Shown here: positions 45,156 to 54,700 of the stretch, in pieces
Layout: each line of letters begins with the position of its first letter
Numbering within the stretch: position 1 is the first letter of the stretch
NCBI GenBank assembly: GCA_010692425.1
Contig: JAAHHJ010000014.1
Coordinates: forward strand, 186,001-250,000
DNA: 64,000 bases
Source: Symploca sp. SIO3C6
GTDB lineage: Bacteria; Cyanobacteriota; Cyanobacteriia; Cyanobacteriales; Coleofasciculaceae
Reading direction: 5' to 3'
Notes under the pieces: model-generated
The model's input: only the letters and a program-made list of their open reading frames with translations
What the model was told of the DNA's origin: nothing
Database searches by the model: none
Program-made: the position numbers and the translations under genes

Positions 45156-46202
45156 ATGAGAGCAGCACACAAATCTAATATAGGTATAGTTATAGCAACC
45201 TTATTAATGGGTATAATTGCCTGTCAATCAGCGACTGAATCGAATACTAAAACAATTGAAACAAAAGGGCTGTCTGGTGAAGGAGTTAAAGTTAGTTCTG
45301 CTCATAGTAACTGGATAGAAGAGCATTTTCAAACTGCGATTGTCAATCTTGGTCTGGAACAATTAGGTTATCAGATTATAGAACCAAAGGAACTTAGTTA
45401 CCCTGCTATCCATCTGGCGGTGGCTAATGGCGACCTTGATTACACCCCTGTTCATGGAGACAAGGCGCACCAAAAATTCTTTGAAAATAGTGGTGGGGAG
45501 GAGAAACTACAGAAAGTTGGGGTTTTGATACCTGGTACAACACAAGGCTATCAGATTGATAAAAAAACTGCTGATCAATATAACATCACTAACCTTGAGC
45601 AACTTAAAAAACCGGAGATTGCTAAGCTCTTTGACTTTGACGGGGATGGTAAAGCAAACTTGACAGGCTGTAATCCAGGTTGGGGCTGTGAGTTGACTAT
45701 AGAACATCACATGGATGCTTACGGACTGCGAGATACTTTTGAGCAAGATAAAGGAGAATACACAACTTTACTTGCAGACACCATTACTCGCTATGAGCAG
45801 GGAGAATCAATCTTACTTTACGTTTTTAATCCTCACTGGATTTCATCAGTATTAATACCAGGTAAGGATGTGGTCTGGTTAGAAGTTCCCTTTACTTCTC
45901 TACCTGAATCTCAAGGTAAAGTTACAGAAAAAGATGTCTTTGTAGATGGGAAAAATCTCGGATTCCCTATAGGTAAATACCGAATTGTCGCTAATAAAAA
46001 ATTTCTGGCAGCTAATCCAGTTGCTAAGCGCTGGTTTGAATTAGTTCAGATTTCTATTGATGATATGAATGCTGAAAGCTTGCGCATTAAAGATGGTGAA
46101 GACCGCCCAGAAGATATCCGTCGTCATGCTGAAGAATGGGTGGAGAAAAACCAAGAGCTTTGGGATAGCTGGATAGAAGAAGCAAAACAAGCAGCTAGTT
46201 GA
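45156..46202 (+). CDS. ProX-like glycine betaine/proline ABC transporter solute-binding lipoprotein
   Basis: A 348-residue periplasmic binding protein of the ProX/OpuAC type. The signal has a lipobox in LLMGIIACQSA. The betaine pocket of E. coli ProX uses three tryptophans; here those in GCNPGWGCELTI and NPHWISSV are retained, but the one in the first (NWTPLH in E. coli) is replaced by tyrosine in DYTPVHGDK. GTTQGYQIDKKTADQYNITN and LFDFDGDGKANLTGC are strongly ProX-like. It binds glycine betaine or another quaternary amine for osmoprotection. No ProV ATPase or ProW permease gene is adjacent. Copy 2 of a dispersed repeat ends 8 bp upstream of its ATG. Confidence 0.85.
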   Translation: MRAAHKSNIGIVIATLLMGIIACQSATESNTKTIETKGLSGEGVKVSSAHSNWIEEHFQTAIVNLGLEQLGYQIIEPKELSYPAIHLAVANGDLDYTPVHGDKAHQKFFENSGGEEKLQKVGVLIPGTTQGYQIDKKTADQYNITNLEQLKKPEIAKLFDFDGDGKANLTGCNPGWGCELTIEHHMDAYGLRDTFEQDKGEYTTLLADTITRYEQGESILLYVFNPHWISSVLIPGKDVVWLEVPFTSLPESQGKVTEKDVFVDGKNLGFPIGKYRIVANKKFLAANPVAKRWFELVQISIDDMNAESLRIKDGEDRPEDIRRHAEEWVEKNQELWDSWIEEAKQAAS

Positions 46203-46481
46203 ATCTAAATGCTTCAGTAGATAAAAGTACAACAGCGCATGGACTCATGTAACTAAATATGAATAATGTTTGCAGTTTGCATCAGCAAATCTTGGTTGTG
46301 CAACGGCTCTATTCCCGATTAGAAGCTAGATTGGGGTGATTTACGCTGCTTGAGGAACCCCTTGAGAGTGCCGTTAGTTCTTACCCCCACTTCTGAGACA
46401 ATCAAAGTCAATCAAAAAACTTCATTGCTCCAACTGAGAACAAGTAAACACTATCAAGCTCAACTAAAGGGAGAATTGCGA
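46203..46481. other. Upstream region of chlB
   Basis: A 279-bp spacer between the binding-protein gene and chlB. The chlB frame extends back to TTG 46350, but the translated N-terminus ([20 protein letters not shown]) is not conserved; AAAGGGAGAATTGCGA directly before ATG 46482 is a good ribosome site. The promoter should be here. Confidence 0.5.
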
Positions 46482-48008
46482 ATGAAACTGGCTTATTGGA
46501 TGTATGCAGGTCCGGCGCACATTGGCACCCTCCGCATTGCCAGTTCCTTTAAGAATGTCCATGCTATCATGCACGCCCCTCTAGGGGATGACTACTTTAA
46601 CGTCATGCGTTCAATGTTGGAGCGGGAAAGGGATTATACTCCGGTTACCGCTAGTGTTGTTGATCGCAATGTTTTAGCGCGTGGTTCCCAGGAAAAAGTG
46701 GTGGACAATATTATCCGTAAGGATAAGGAAGAAAAACCTGATCTAATTGTCTTAACGCCCACCTGCACCTCCAGCATCCTACAAGAAGACCTACACAACT
46801 TTGTAGAACGTGCTCAGATGGACTCCAAGGGCGATGTGATGCTGGCGGATGTTAATCACTATCGTGCCAATGAATTGCAAGCTGCAGACCGCACTTTGCA
46901 TCAGATTGTCCAATTCTACCTCGAAAAAGCCCGCAAAAAGGGCGAGATTCCCCAAGACAAGACGGAAAAACCCTCTGTTAACATCATTGGTATTTCTACC
47001 CTCGGCTTCCACAACCAGCACGATGGTACTGAATTGAAGCGGTTGATGGCTGACTTGGGTATTGAAGTGAATGAGATTATCCCAGAGGGTGCCTCGGTTG
47101 GCAACCTCAAGAATCTACCTCGCGCTTGGTTTAACCTGGTGCCCTATCGCGAAATTGGCTTGATTACAGCCCATTACCTGGAACAAGAGTTCGGTATGCC
47201 CTATGTTGATATTACTCCCATGGGTGTGGTAGAAACTGCTCGCTGTCTGCGTAAGATTGGGCAAGTTCTTAATGCTCAAGGTGCAGAGGTTGATTACGAA
47301 GAGTATATTAATAATCAAACCCTCTACGTTTCCCAGGCGGCTTGGTTTTCACGTTCCATTGACTGTCAAAATTTGACTGGCAAGAAGGCGGTTGTCTTTG
47401 GCGATAATACCCATGCTGCGGCGATGACTAAAATTTTGGCGCGGGAAATGGGTATCCATGTGGTGCTAGCAGGTACCTACTGCAAGTACGATGCTGATTG
47501 GTTTAGGGAGCAGGTAAGCGAGTACTGTGACCAGATTCTCATTAGCGAGGATAATGGTGAAATCGGAGATGCGATCGCTCGTATTGAACCGGCTGCAATT
47601 TTTGGCACTCAGATGGAACGACACGTGGGCAAGCGTTTAAATATTCCTTGTGGTGTGATTGCTGCGCCAATTCATATCCAAGATTTCCCTATCGGTTACA
47701 AGCCTTTCTTGGGTTATGAAGGTACTAATCAGATTGCTGATTTAGTCTATAATTCTTTTACTCTGGGTATGGAAGACCATCTATTAGAAATCTTTGGTGG
47801 TCATGATACCAAGGAAGTTATTCACAAGGGTATTTCTGCTGATTCTGACCTGAACTGGGATAAGGAGGCTAAGGCTCAATTAAATAAAGTTCCTGGTTTT
47901 GTTCGTGGTAAGGTTAAACGCAATACTGAAAAGTTTGCTCGTGAGCGTGGCATTAGTGAAATTACTCTGGAAGTGATGTATGCAGCCAAGGAGTCTGTTG
48001 GGGCTTAA
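46482..48008 (+). CDS. chlB: Light-independent protochlorophyllide reductase subunit B
   Basis: A 508-residue subunit of dark-operative protochlorophyllide oxidoreductase (ChlN-ChlB with reductase ChlL), which reduces ring D of protochlorophyllide to chlorophyllide a without light. The N-terminus [20 protein letters not shown] is canonical. D36, the unusual aspartate ligand of the NB [4Fe-4S] cluster shared with ChlN, is in [24 protein letters not shown] (cluster Cys region) and the C-terminal [16 protein letters not shown] are present. chlL and chlN are not in this window, which is normal in cyanobacteria where chlB is often separate. A hairpin follows the stop. Confidence 0.97.
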   Translation: MKLAYWMYAGPAHIGTLRIASSFKNVHAIMHAPLGDDYFNVMRSMLERERDYTPVTASVVDRNVLARGSQEKVVDNIIRKDKEEKPDLIVLTPTCTSSILQEDLHNFVERAQMDSKGDVMLADVNHYRANELQAADRTLHQIVQFYLEKARKKGEIPQDKTEKPSVNIIGISTLGFHNQHDGTELKRLMADLGIEVNEIIPEGASVGNLKNLPRAWFNLVPYREIGLITAHYLEQEFGMPYVDITPMGVVETARCLRKIGQVLNAQGAEVDYEEYINNQTLYVSQAAWFSRSIDCQNLTGKKAVVFGDNTHAAAMTKILAREMGIHVVLAGTYCKYDADWFREQVSEYCDQILISEDNGEIGDAIARIEPAAIFGTQMERHVGKRLNIPCGVIAAPIHIQDFPIGYKPFLGYEGTNQIADLVYNSFTLGMEDHLLEIFGGHDTKEVIHKGISADSDLNWDKEAKAQLNKVPGFVRGKVKRNTEKFARERGISEITLEVMYAAKESVGA

Positions 48009-48017
48009 TTAGTCAAA

Positions 48018-48054
48018 AGTGCAGGGATTGAAGCTAATCAACAATCCCTACACT
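48018..48054. terminator. Hairpin between chlB and the convergent PG-binding gene
   Basis: AGTGCAGGGATTG and CAATCCCTACACT pair with an 11-base loop and one mismatch. The hairpin lies 10 bp after the chlB stop and 27 bp before the end of the convergent gene. Probably bidirectional. Confidence 0.65.
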
Positions 48055-48080
48055 ACACAGATTAAAAATTAGATTAAAAA

Positions 48081-49859
48081 TTAATCTTGGAACACCATAA
48101 TACTGCCAGAATAACAAGCTACCCAAACTTGCCGCGTTTCAGCATCGTAGGTAACGCCAATGGGATGAGCATTAACATTGACAGTTTGTAGCACTTTCAT
48201 ATCACTAGTGCGAACCTTACTAACAGTATTGGAGTGATAATTAACCACATAAAGCAGTTGACCATTATCTGAGAGCGCCATACTGCGAGGAGCACTACCA
48301 GTAACAACTTTTTTGATAACTTTGCCAGTGGATAAATCAATCTTTGCTACTTGCCCTTCACCATTCAAAGTTGCGTAGAGATAATTACTCTCGGGATCAA
48401 TATTTAAATGGCGAGGGGAACGACCTATATTTCTGAGCCATTCCACTGAAAAATCTTTTAGATTAATCGTGGCAATGTCGTAAGAACCCATCAGAGCTAC
48501 ATAGGCTTTTTCTGAAGCTGCGTCTATAGTAACACCACGAGGATATCGACCCAGTTTAATCCGTTTGATTTCCTGATTATTTTCTGTATCAACTACACTC
48601 AAATCCCAGCTACACCAATTGCTTACTAATACCAAACGGCTATCAGGGGAAGCAGCAAGAAATTTAGGTACAGAACCTACCTGTATAACCTCTTCAATAT
48701 TCAGGTTTTCGGTATCGATTCGATATAAAAAACTATTATCGGTATTTTGGTTAGGAGAGCATTTATCACTGCCAGGTTTATTAAAACCAGGGCCATACAT
48801 TTTGTAGTTAGATACCCAGGCATACCTGCCATTATGGGAAAAACCCGCTTCCACTGGAGAACCCTGGTATTTACCGTTAAACTTGGAATGACCGTATTTC
48901 GATAAATTCACAACATCGGGAATAGTTTTTACTAATTTATAGTCCCGGTCATAAACTGTAATCGTGTGGCTGTACATCATATTCTGGGCAAAAAATAAAC
49001 CTTGTCCAGAATGTACAATTGACTTCGGAGAAATTTTGCCGTATATTGTATGTTTAAGTGCCATCCAATTGGGAGACCCTGACAAAGCATCTTGATTGTT
49101 GTCTGTTTTACTCTGCTCCTCGATGAAGGATTCATTATTGAATATAGGAGGAGGAGCAGTAACTTCAGGTTTAGCAGGGGTAATTGGGGAGCTGGCTGAT
49201 GACCTCGAACCAGATTCTAGCGCTGAAAGGGTTTGTGGTCCAGCTACACCATCAGGGCTTAGTCCTCTGGAGCTCTGGAACCTACCCACAGCTGCTTGGG
49301 TCAAAGAGCCATAATAGCCCGTAATTGGTCCATTGTAGTAGCCGCTTAATTTCAGTTTTCTCTGGAGGGAGGAAACGGAGGAACCACGGCTTCCTCTCCT
49401 GAGAACTCGACGGCGATTAGAGGAACTGGAATTATTACTAGTAGAGGTCGATCGCCTCTTGCCTTGCAATTTAGATGATAGTCTTCTTTGAGTCTGCGGT
49501 CCATAAACACCATCAGCGCTGAGTCCATGGGCTCTTTGAAACCTCCTTACCGCTGCTTGAGTTAAAGAACCGTAAAAACCTGTAACTGGTCCATTATAGT
49601 AGCCAGCTGCTCGCAGATTTTGCTGCAGGGATGTAACTTGAGTGCCTCTGTTGCCTCTCTTTAAAGCCTGGGCAGGAGTAGCCCAACTCAAAGTTGTCAA
49701 GGTAATAGCAAATAAAATTAACAATATCGAGTTACCCCTTAGAGGGTTGGCTTGTTTAAGTTCTTGAAATAATAGACGACAGTAAAAGTTGATTCCTAGG
49801 GATGATTGTTCAGATTCAGTGTAGGTCTCAGTTAGATGAAGGTAGGCTAGTGTATCCAT
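48081..49859 (-). CDS. Exported peptidoglycan-binding, beta-propeller protein
   Basis: A 592-residue protein. The N-terminus MDTLAYLHLTETYTESEQSS is a recognisable cyanobacterial leader preceding a membrane segment (about 44-62, SILLILFAITLTTLSW) with an ATPAQA cleavage-like site. Two PG_binding_1 repeats follow at about 66-125 (VTSLQQNLRAAGYYNGPVTG) and 155-210 (VSSLQRKLKLSGYYNGPITG), linked by a serine/asparagine/arginine-rich stretch. Residues about 250-590 are YVTN/lactonase-like propeller repeats (LAASPDSRLVLVSNWCSWDL, GRYPRGVTIDAASEKAYVAL). It is probably anchored in or secreted to the cell wall and could have an enzymatic or sensing propeller. Convergent with chlB. Confidence 0.85.
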   Translation of the reverse strand: MDTLAYLHLTETYTESEQSSLGINFYCRLLFQELKQANPLRGNSILLILFAITLTTLSWATPAQALKRGNRGTQVTSLQQNLRAAGYYNGPVTGFYGSLTQAAVRRFQRAHGLSADGVYGPQTQRRLSSKLQGKRRSTSTSNNSSSSNRRRVLRRGSRGSSVSSLQRKLKLSGYYNGPITGYYGSLTQAAVGRFQSSRGLSPDGVAGPQTLSALESGSRSSASSPITPAKPEVTAPPPIFNNESFIEEQSKTDNNQDALSGSPNWMALKHTIYGKISPKSIVHSGQGLFFAQNMMYSHTITVYDRDYKLVKTIPDVVNLSKYGHSKFNGKYQGSPVEAGFSHNGRYAWVSNYKMYGPGFNKPGSDKCSPNQNTDNSFLYRIDTENLNIEEVIQVGSVPKFLAASPDSRLVLVSNWCSWDLSVVDTENNQEIKRIKLGRYPRGVTIDAASEKAYVALMGSYDIATINLKDFSVEWLRNIGRSPRHLNIDPESNYLYATLNGEGQVAKIDLSTGKVIKKVVTGSAPRSMALSDNGQLLYVVNYHSNTVSKVRTSDMKVLQTVNVNAHPIGVTYDAETRQVWVACYSGSIMVFQD

Positions 49860-50289
49860 TGTAGTTTTTTAGAGTTTTCAATATTACCTTGATAGAGTCG
49901 CACAGCTATAAGACCAAAGGAGTTTTTATCTCAATTTCTTAGCATGCCTGCTATACATCAATACCTCGTGTCTGGGCATTTGGGCGCTTGGGCGTCTGGG
50001 CTTCTATAGCCAACATATATTAAATCGGTATTAACCCCTTACCTCAACTTTCACAACGAGTCTCACTGAGCTGGCAACTGTATTAAAACACCATTGATAT
50101 CACAAGTACCGTAGGCATGGCAATTATCCGGTCAATGATTGCTAGGAGTGTATACCTAAATGGCTGGTATATTCAGGGGCAATCCCATCTTGCTTCAGAC
50201 TTCACACAAATTAATAATTTCTGGTTTGATAATTTAACAAGAGCTAGAACTTTGATCAGTCATAGAGTCTAAGAGCGATCACAATTGCC
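49860..50289. other. Divergent intergenic region upstream of the ATPase/STAND cassette
   Basis: 430 bp with TCTGGGCATTTGGGCGCTTG-type short repeats at 49970-50000, but no gene. The promoter of the two-gene cassette is expected here. The region is otherwise AT-rich, and ends in AGCGATCACAATTGCC before the ATG. Confidence 0.5.
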
Positions 50290-51708
50290 ATGACACTAGA
50301 TTTATTTAAATTTTACGAAGCTATGGACCCCACCAAGCCTCTGGCGGTGGAAAATCCTGAAGATAAGAAATACTATATTGATTTATCCTCAGTGCGAGGC
50401 ACTAACCTGATTCAGGAGTTGAAGGACAAAATCACCTTCTTTTCTCGGGGAAAGCCCACTTGCCAAATGTTTACAGGTCATATTGGCTGTGGCAAGTCTA
50501 CAGAGTTACTGGTACTCAAAGCCCAATTGGAGCAAGAAAACTTCCATGTCGTGTATTTTGAGTCCTCTCAATACTTGGAAATGGGAGATGTTGATGTTAG
50601 CGATATTTTATTGGCAATCGCCCGCCAGGTGAGTGAAAGTATGACCAACCTGGATAAAATTGAGATCGAGCAACCGAAAACTCTTAATTCTTTATTAAGA
50701 GGAGCTGCTAGATTGCTACAGACAGAAATTGAACTTTCTGCACAAGCTTCGGTTCCTGGTATCGGGAAAGTGGCTGCTAGCACTGAAGGAGAGTTCTTGC
50801 TTGAAGCCGGGCTGCCAGGGGTTGGACAACTGAGTGCTTCTCATGAAGATGGCTTCTCCCTAGTGGCGCTAGGCATTGGTAAGATTACCGCCAGAGCCAA
50901 AAATAGTCCTGAATTACGCTCGAAACTCAGAGAATATCTTGAGCCACGTACTAAGGGGATTATCGATGCCATTAATCAGGAGTTGTTGGTAGCAGCACAG
51001 ACAAAACTCAAGCAGCAGGGTAAACAGGGACTAGTTGTTATTGTTGATAATCTTGATCGTGTAGAAAGCGTTAGGAAGCCTACAGGGCGCACTCAGCCAG
51101 AATATCTATTTGTGGATCGAGGTGAACAGTTGCGTCAGCTAGGTTGCCATGTAGTTTATACTATGCCCCTAGGCTTAATTTTTTCCAATGAATATGGTCG
51201 TTTAACTGAGCGCTTTGGGGCAGATCCCAAGGTACTGCCAATGGTGCCAGTGCGGTGGCGAGATGGCAGCCAATGCGATGTGGGTATGGCACTACTGCGG
51301 CAAATGGTACTGGCAAGGGCATTTCCTGATGAGTCACCTCAAAGGCGCTTGGCTCTGATGGGGGAAGTTTTTGACCATCAAGAAACTTTAGACCGATTAT
51401 GCTGCATTAGTGGCGGTCATGTTCGAGAATTACTCAGGCTTCTCAATGAGTGGATTGAGCAAGAGAGAAAACTACCTCTTTCTCATCAAGGCTTAGAGCA
51501 TGTAATTAGATCCCGCCGTAATCAAATGAAGTTGGCAATTGATGATGATGAATGGCATCTATTGCGTCAGGTGCAAAAGCGCAAGCAGGTGAGAGGAGAT
51601 GGAGCATACCAAGTCCTAATCCGCAGTCGGTTTGTTTATGAGTACCGTGATAACCAAGGCTCTTGGTTTGATATAAACCCGATTTTGATTGAAGCGGAGG
51701 AGTTTTAG
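50290..51708 (+). CDS. P-loop ATPase (AAA/KAP-like), first gene of STAND cassette
   Basis: A 472-residue ATPase. Walker A is at 63-71 (GHIGCGKST) and Walker B at about 248-256 (LVVIVDNLDRV). The N-terminus FYEAMDPTKPLAVENPEDKK precedes a conserved YIDLSSVRG. Residues about 153-205 contain an internal repeat, VPGIGKVAASTEGEF / LPGVGQLSASHEDGF / LGIGKITARAK, which is hydrophobic and glycine-rich. The C-terminal part (HVRELLRLLNEW, RNQMKLAIDDDEW, VLIRSRFVYEYRD) resembles helical/winged-helix lids of AAA proteins. It overlaps the STAND gene by one base with the GTG or is separated by 2 bp from ATG 51711, so the two are certainly coexpressed. Function unknown, likely a partner. Confidence 0.8.
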   Translation: MTLDLFKFYEAMDPTKPLAVENPEDKKYYIDLSSVRGTNLIQELKDKITFFSRGKPTCQMFTGHIGCGKSTELLVLKAQLEQENFHVVYFESSQYLEMGDVDVSDILLAIARQVSESMTNLDKIEIEQPKTLNSLLRGAARLLQTEIELSAQASVPGIGKVAASTEGEFLLEAGLPGVGQLSASHEDGFSLVALGIGKITARAKNSPELRSKLREYLEPRTKGIIDAINQELLVAAQTKLKQQGKQGLVVIVDNLDRVESVRKPTGRTQPEYLFVDRGEQLRQLGCHVVYTMPLGLIFSNEYGRLTERFGADPKVLPMVPVRWRDGSQCDVGMALLRQMVLARAFPDESPQRRLALMGEVFDHQETLDRLCCISGGHVRELLRLLNEWIEQERKLPLSHQGLEHVIRSRRNQMKLAIDDDEWHLLRQVQKRKQVRGDGAYQVLIRSRFVYEYRDNQGSWFDINPILIEAEEF

Positions 51709-51710
51709 TG

Positions 51711-54700
51711 ATGATTTACCCACACCAACTTGCCGATATCGAATCTGAAAATAGGAACTCATTACAAGCCTTGGTTTGGGCAACTAAAGCTTCTCAGGAG
51801 AAATTTTCTCTAATTCTGGCACGGTGTAATTATACTAGCTTGCGAGAGCAAATGGTGCAGAAGTTGCGATCGCAGTTACTTGAGAGTTGCTCACTTTCAT
51901 TCTTGGAAATTGTCTTGGATCAGTCGGTTAATCGACTATTTACCACGCTCAAGGCTCAATTAGGAGATCAGCAGCCACCAGCATTAATGGTATTTGGTCT
52001 GGAATCTTTGAGCAATCTCGAGCAAGTGCTGACAGCAGCGAACCAAGTTAGAGAGGAGTTTGGCAAGAATTTTCACTTTCCCCTAGTATTGTGGGTAACT
52101 GATGAGGTAATGCGCCGCATAATTCGCCTAGCACCGGACTTTTACAGTTGGGCAACCAGTGTTGAATTTGCAATTTCTACAGATGAGTTAATTGGTTTGA
52201 TCAAGTATAGTGCAGACCAAGTCTTTGCTAAAGTTTTGGAGGTTGGTGCAGGTTTATTTTTAGACAACAGAGCTCTTAATCTAGGAATTGGTTCTCCACT
52301 GCGAGCTGAGCTAGAAGCAGCACGACAGGAGCTGCTTGCTCGTGGGGTGAGTTTAGAGCCTCAATTAGAAGCTAGTTTAGAATTTGTTCTGGCTCGAGCT
52401 GCTGATGATTCCATGGAGGAATCTAGAGAGCATTATGAGCGGAGTTTGGAGCTATGGCAACAGTTTTTGCTGGCAGCAGGGGAGCAGGGGAGCGCCTTCG
52501 GCAAGGGAGAGGGGGAGATGGGGAGAGGAAGAATAAAGCTGCCGGAATTTAATAAATTTAATAATAGTTCTCTGGCTCCTGGAGTTGGTTGTGCAGACTT
52601 AAAACTAACATCAGCTCAGGCTCAGATTAGGTCGAGTTACGAGTATACTACTTCCCAGATTGAGCGTCTGGGATGTGTACTGCACAGTTTGGGTTTATGG
52701 TGGCGTACCTATGCTGAGAGGCATCGCGCTGAATATGAGAGTTCTTACCAACGAGCTAAAGATTATTTTGAACAAAGTGTTGAGGTTTTTAGGCTCACTG
52801 GTAATCAAGAATTAGTTGCTAAGTTTATCAATGCTTTGGGAGGAGTATTGCAGAGGCTCCAGCTTTGGCAGGAGTTAGAGACAGTGGCTCAAGAAGCCTT
52901 TGAACTCCATCAAACCTACTTTAACCCTTTCAGGCAAGCGCGAGTCCATGGATTTCTCGCTGAGGTGGCGCTGTCAAAATCAGCTGCTCGTGAGACAGAA
53001 AAGTTAGCTCGACAAGCTATCTCAATTCTAGAAGATGCCTGTTACAGTGCCTTGACGACTCTCTCTCTTGAAGAGAGAAGGGATTTGGAGGGAGTATGTT
53101 CTCATCACAAAAGTTGGTATTTATTTTCTTTAGCTAGAGCTCAAGAAACTCTGGGACTATGCCAAGAAAGTCTTAAAAGTTTAGAAGCAGCTTTGGTAGA
53201 AACTAAGCCCCACTATGAGCCAAGTCTTTACATTCGGATTTTGCAACATTTACGAAATTGTTATTTTAAACAAGGTGACTATCTTAGAGCTTTTCAGTTT
53301 AAGCAACAGCAACGCTCGATTGAACAACAGTTTAGTTTTAGAGCTTTTATTGGTGCTGGTCGTTTACAGCCAGAACAACAGGTAAGCAATCCTATTCTAC
53401 CTGATACTAAGGAACAGGAGAAAGTAGCTCGTGAAATTATTGCTGCTGGCAGGGAAAAAGATATACAGAAGCTAGTTGAACGCCTTAGTCGTAATGATCG
53501 TAAATTAACAGTTATTTACGGCCCCTCAGGAGTTGGCAAAAGTTCAATAGTGCAGGCAGGTTTAATCCCAGTTTTGAAAGAAAAGACTATTGGCCCCCGT
53601 GCAGTTTTACCGGTGTTGCAGCAGGTTTATAGCGATTGGATTCAAGAGTTGGAAAAGCGATTAAACCAGGCAATTACTGAGTTTGAATACTCTCAACAGC
53701 AGCAACAGGTCATCCCCTACAGATTAAATCAAGAAGCAATAGCACTGAGTTGTAACCTGGAATTGGTAAATACTGATCATCAACTAGAAGCTGTTGAGAA
53801 TAACCAGGTAGTTGTTCAGAAAAAGGATGGTAATACTAACCAGCAATCCCTAATTTTGAAGATTCTGGAGCAGCTGCAAGCAAATGCCAACAAAAACTTG
53901 TTAACTATTCTAATATTTGATCAATTTGAAGAATTCTTCTTTACTTATAAAGAGGTTGAGCAGAAATGGCTGTTTTATGATTTTTTAAAGCGTTGTTTGG
54001 ATATACCATTTTTGAAAGTAATCTTATCCCTGCGGGAGGATTATATCCATTATTTGTTGGAGTGCGATCGCCTGACGAATTTAGAAGTTATAAATAACGA
54101 TATTCTTAATAAAAATATTCTTTACTACTTGGGTAATTTCCACAGAGAAGATGCCAGAAGAATCATTCAAAGTTTAACTTCGGCGCGTTTTCCTCTAGAA
54201 GCATCGCTAATTGATGAATTAGTGGCAGATTTAGCAGCCGAATTAGGGGAGGTTCGTCCGATTGAGTTACAGTTGGTGGGGGCGCAACTGCAAGCCGATA
54301 GAATTTCGACGCTGGAGGAGTATCGGCAATATGGCTCACAAAGAACGCTAGTTGAACGATATTTGGCGGAGATTGTCGAAGACTGTGGGAGAGAAAATCA
54401 ACGTACTGCAGAACTAGTTTTATACTTACTTACTAACGACAACAATACCCGCCCTCTCAAGACTCGTGAAGATCTCGAAACAGATTTAAAAGCGCTGGCA
54501 GTAGATACAGCCATAGAAGCCAAAACCTTAAACCTGATTTTGGCAATTTTTGTGCAATCAGGTTTAGTCTTTTTGATACCAGCAACCCCCGCTAGTCGTT
54601 ATCAATTAGTTCATGATTATTTGGTTGATATTATCCGCCAACAAAGAGGAATTGAGGCTTTAGCTGCCTTCAAAGAGGAACAACAGAAGCGTAAACTCTC

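Noticed and set aside
46350-46481. N-terminal extension of ChlB
   Set aside because: ChlB starts [10 protein letters not shown] at 46482; extension lacks family similarity and has a TTG start.
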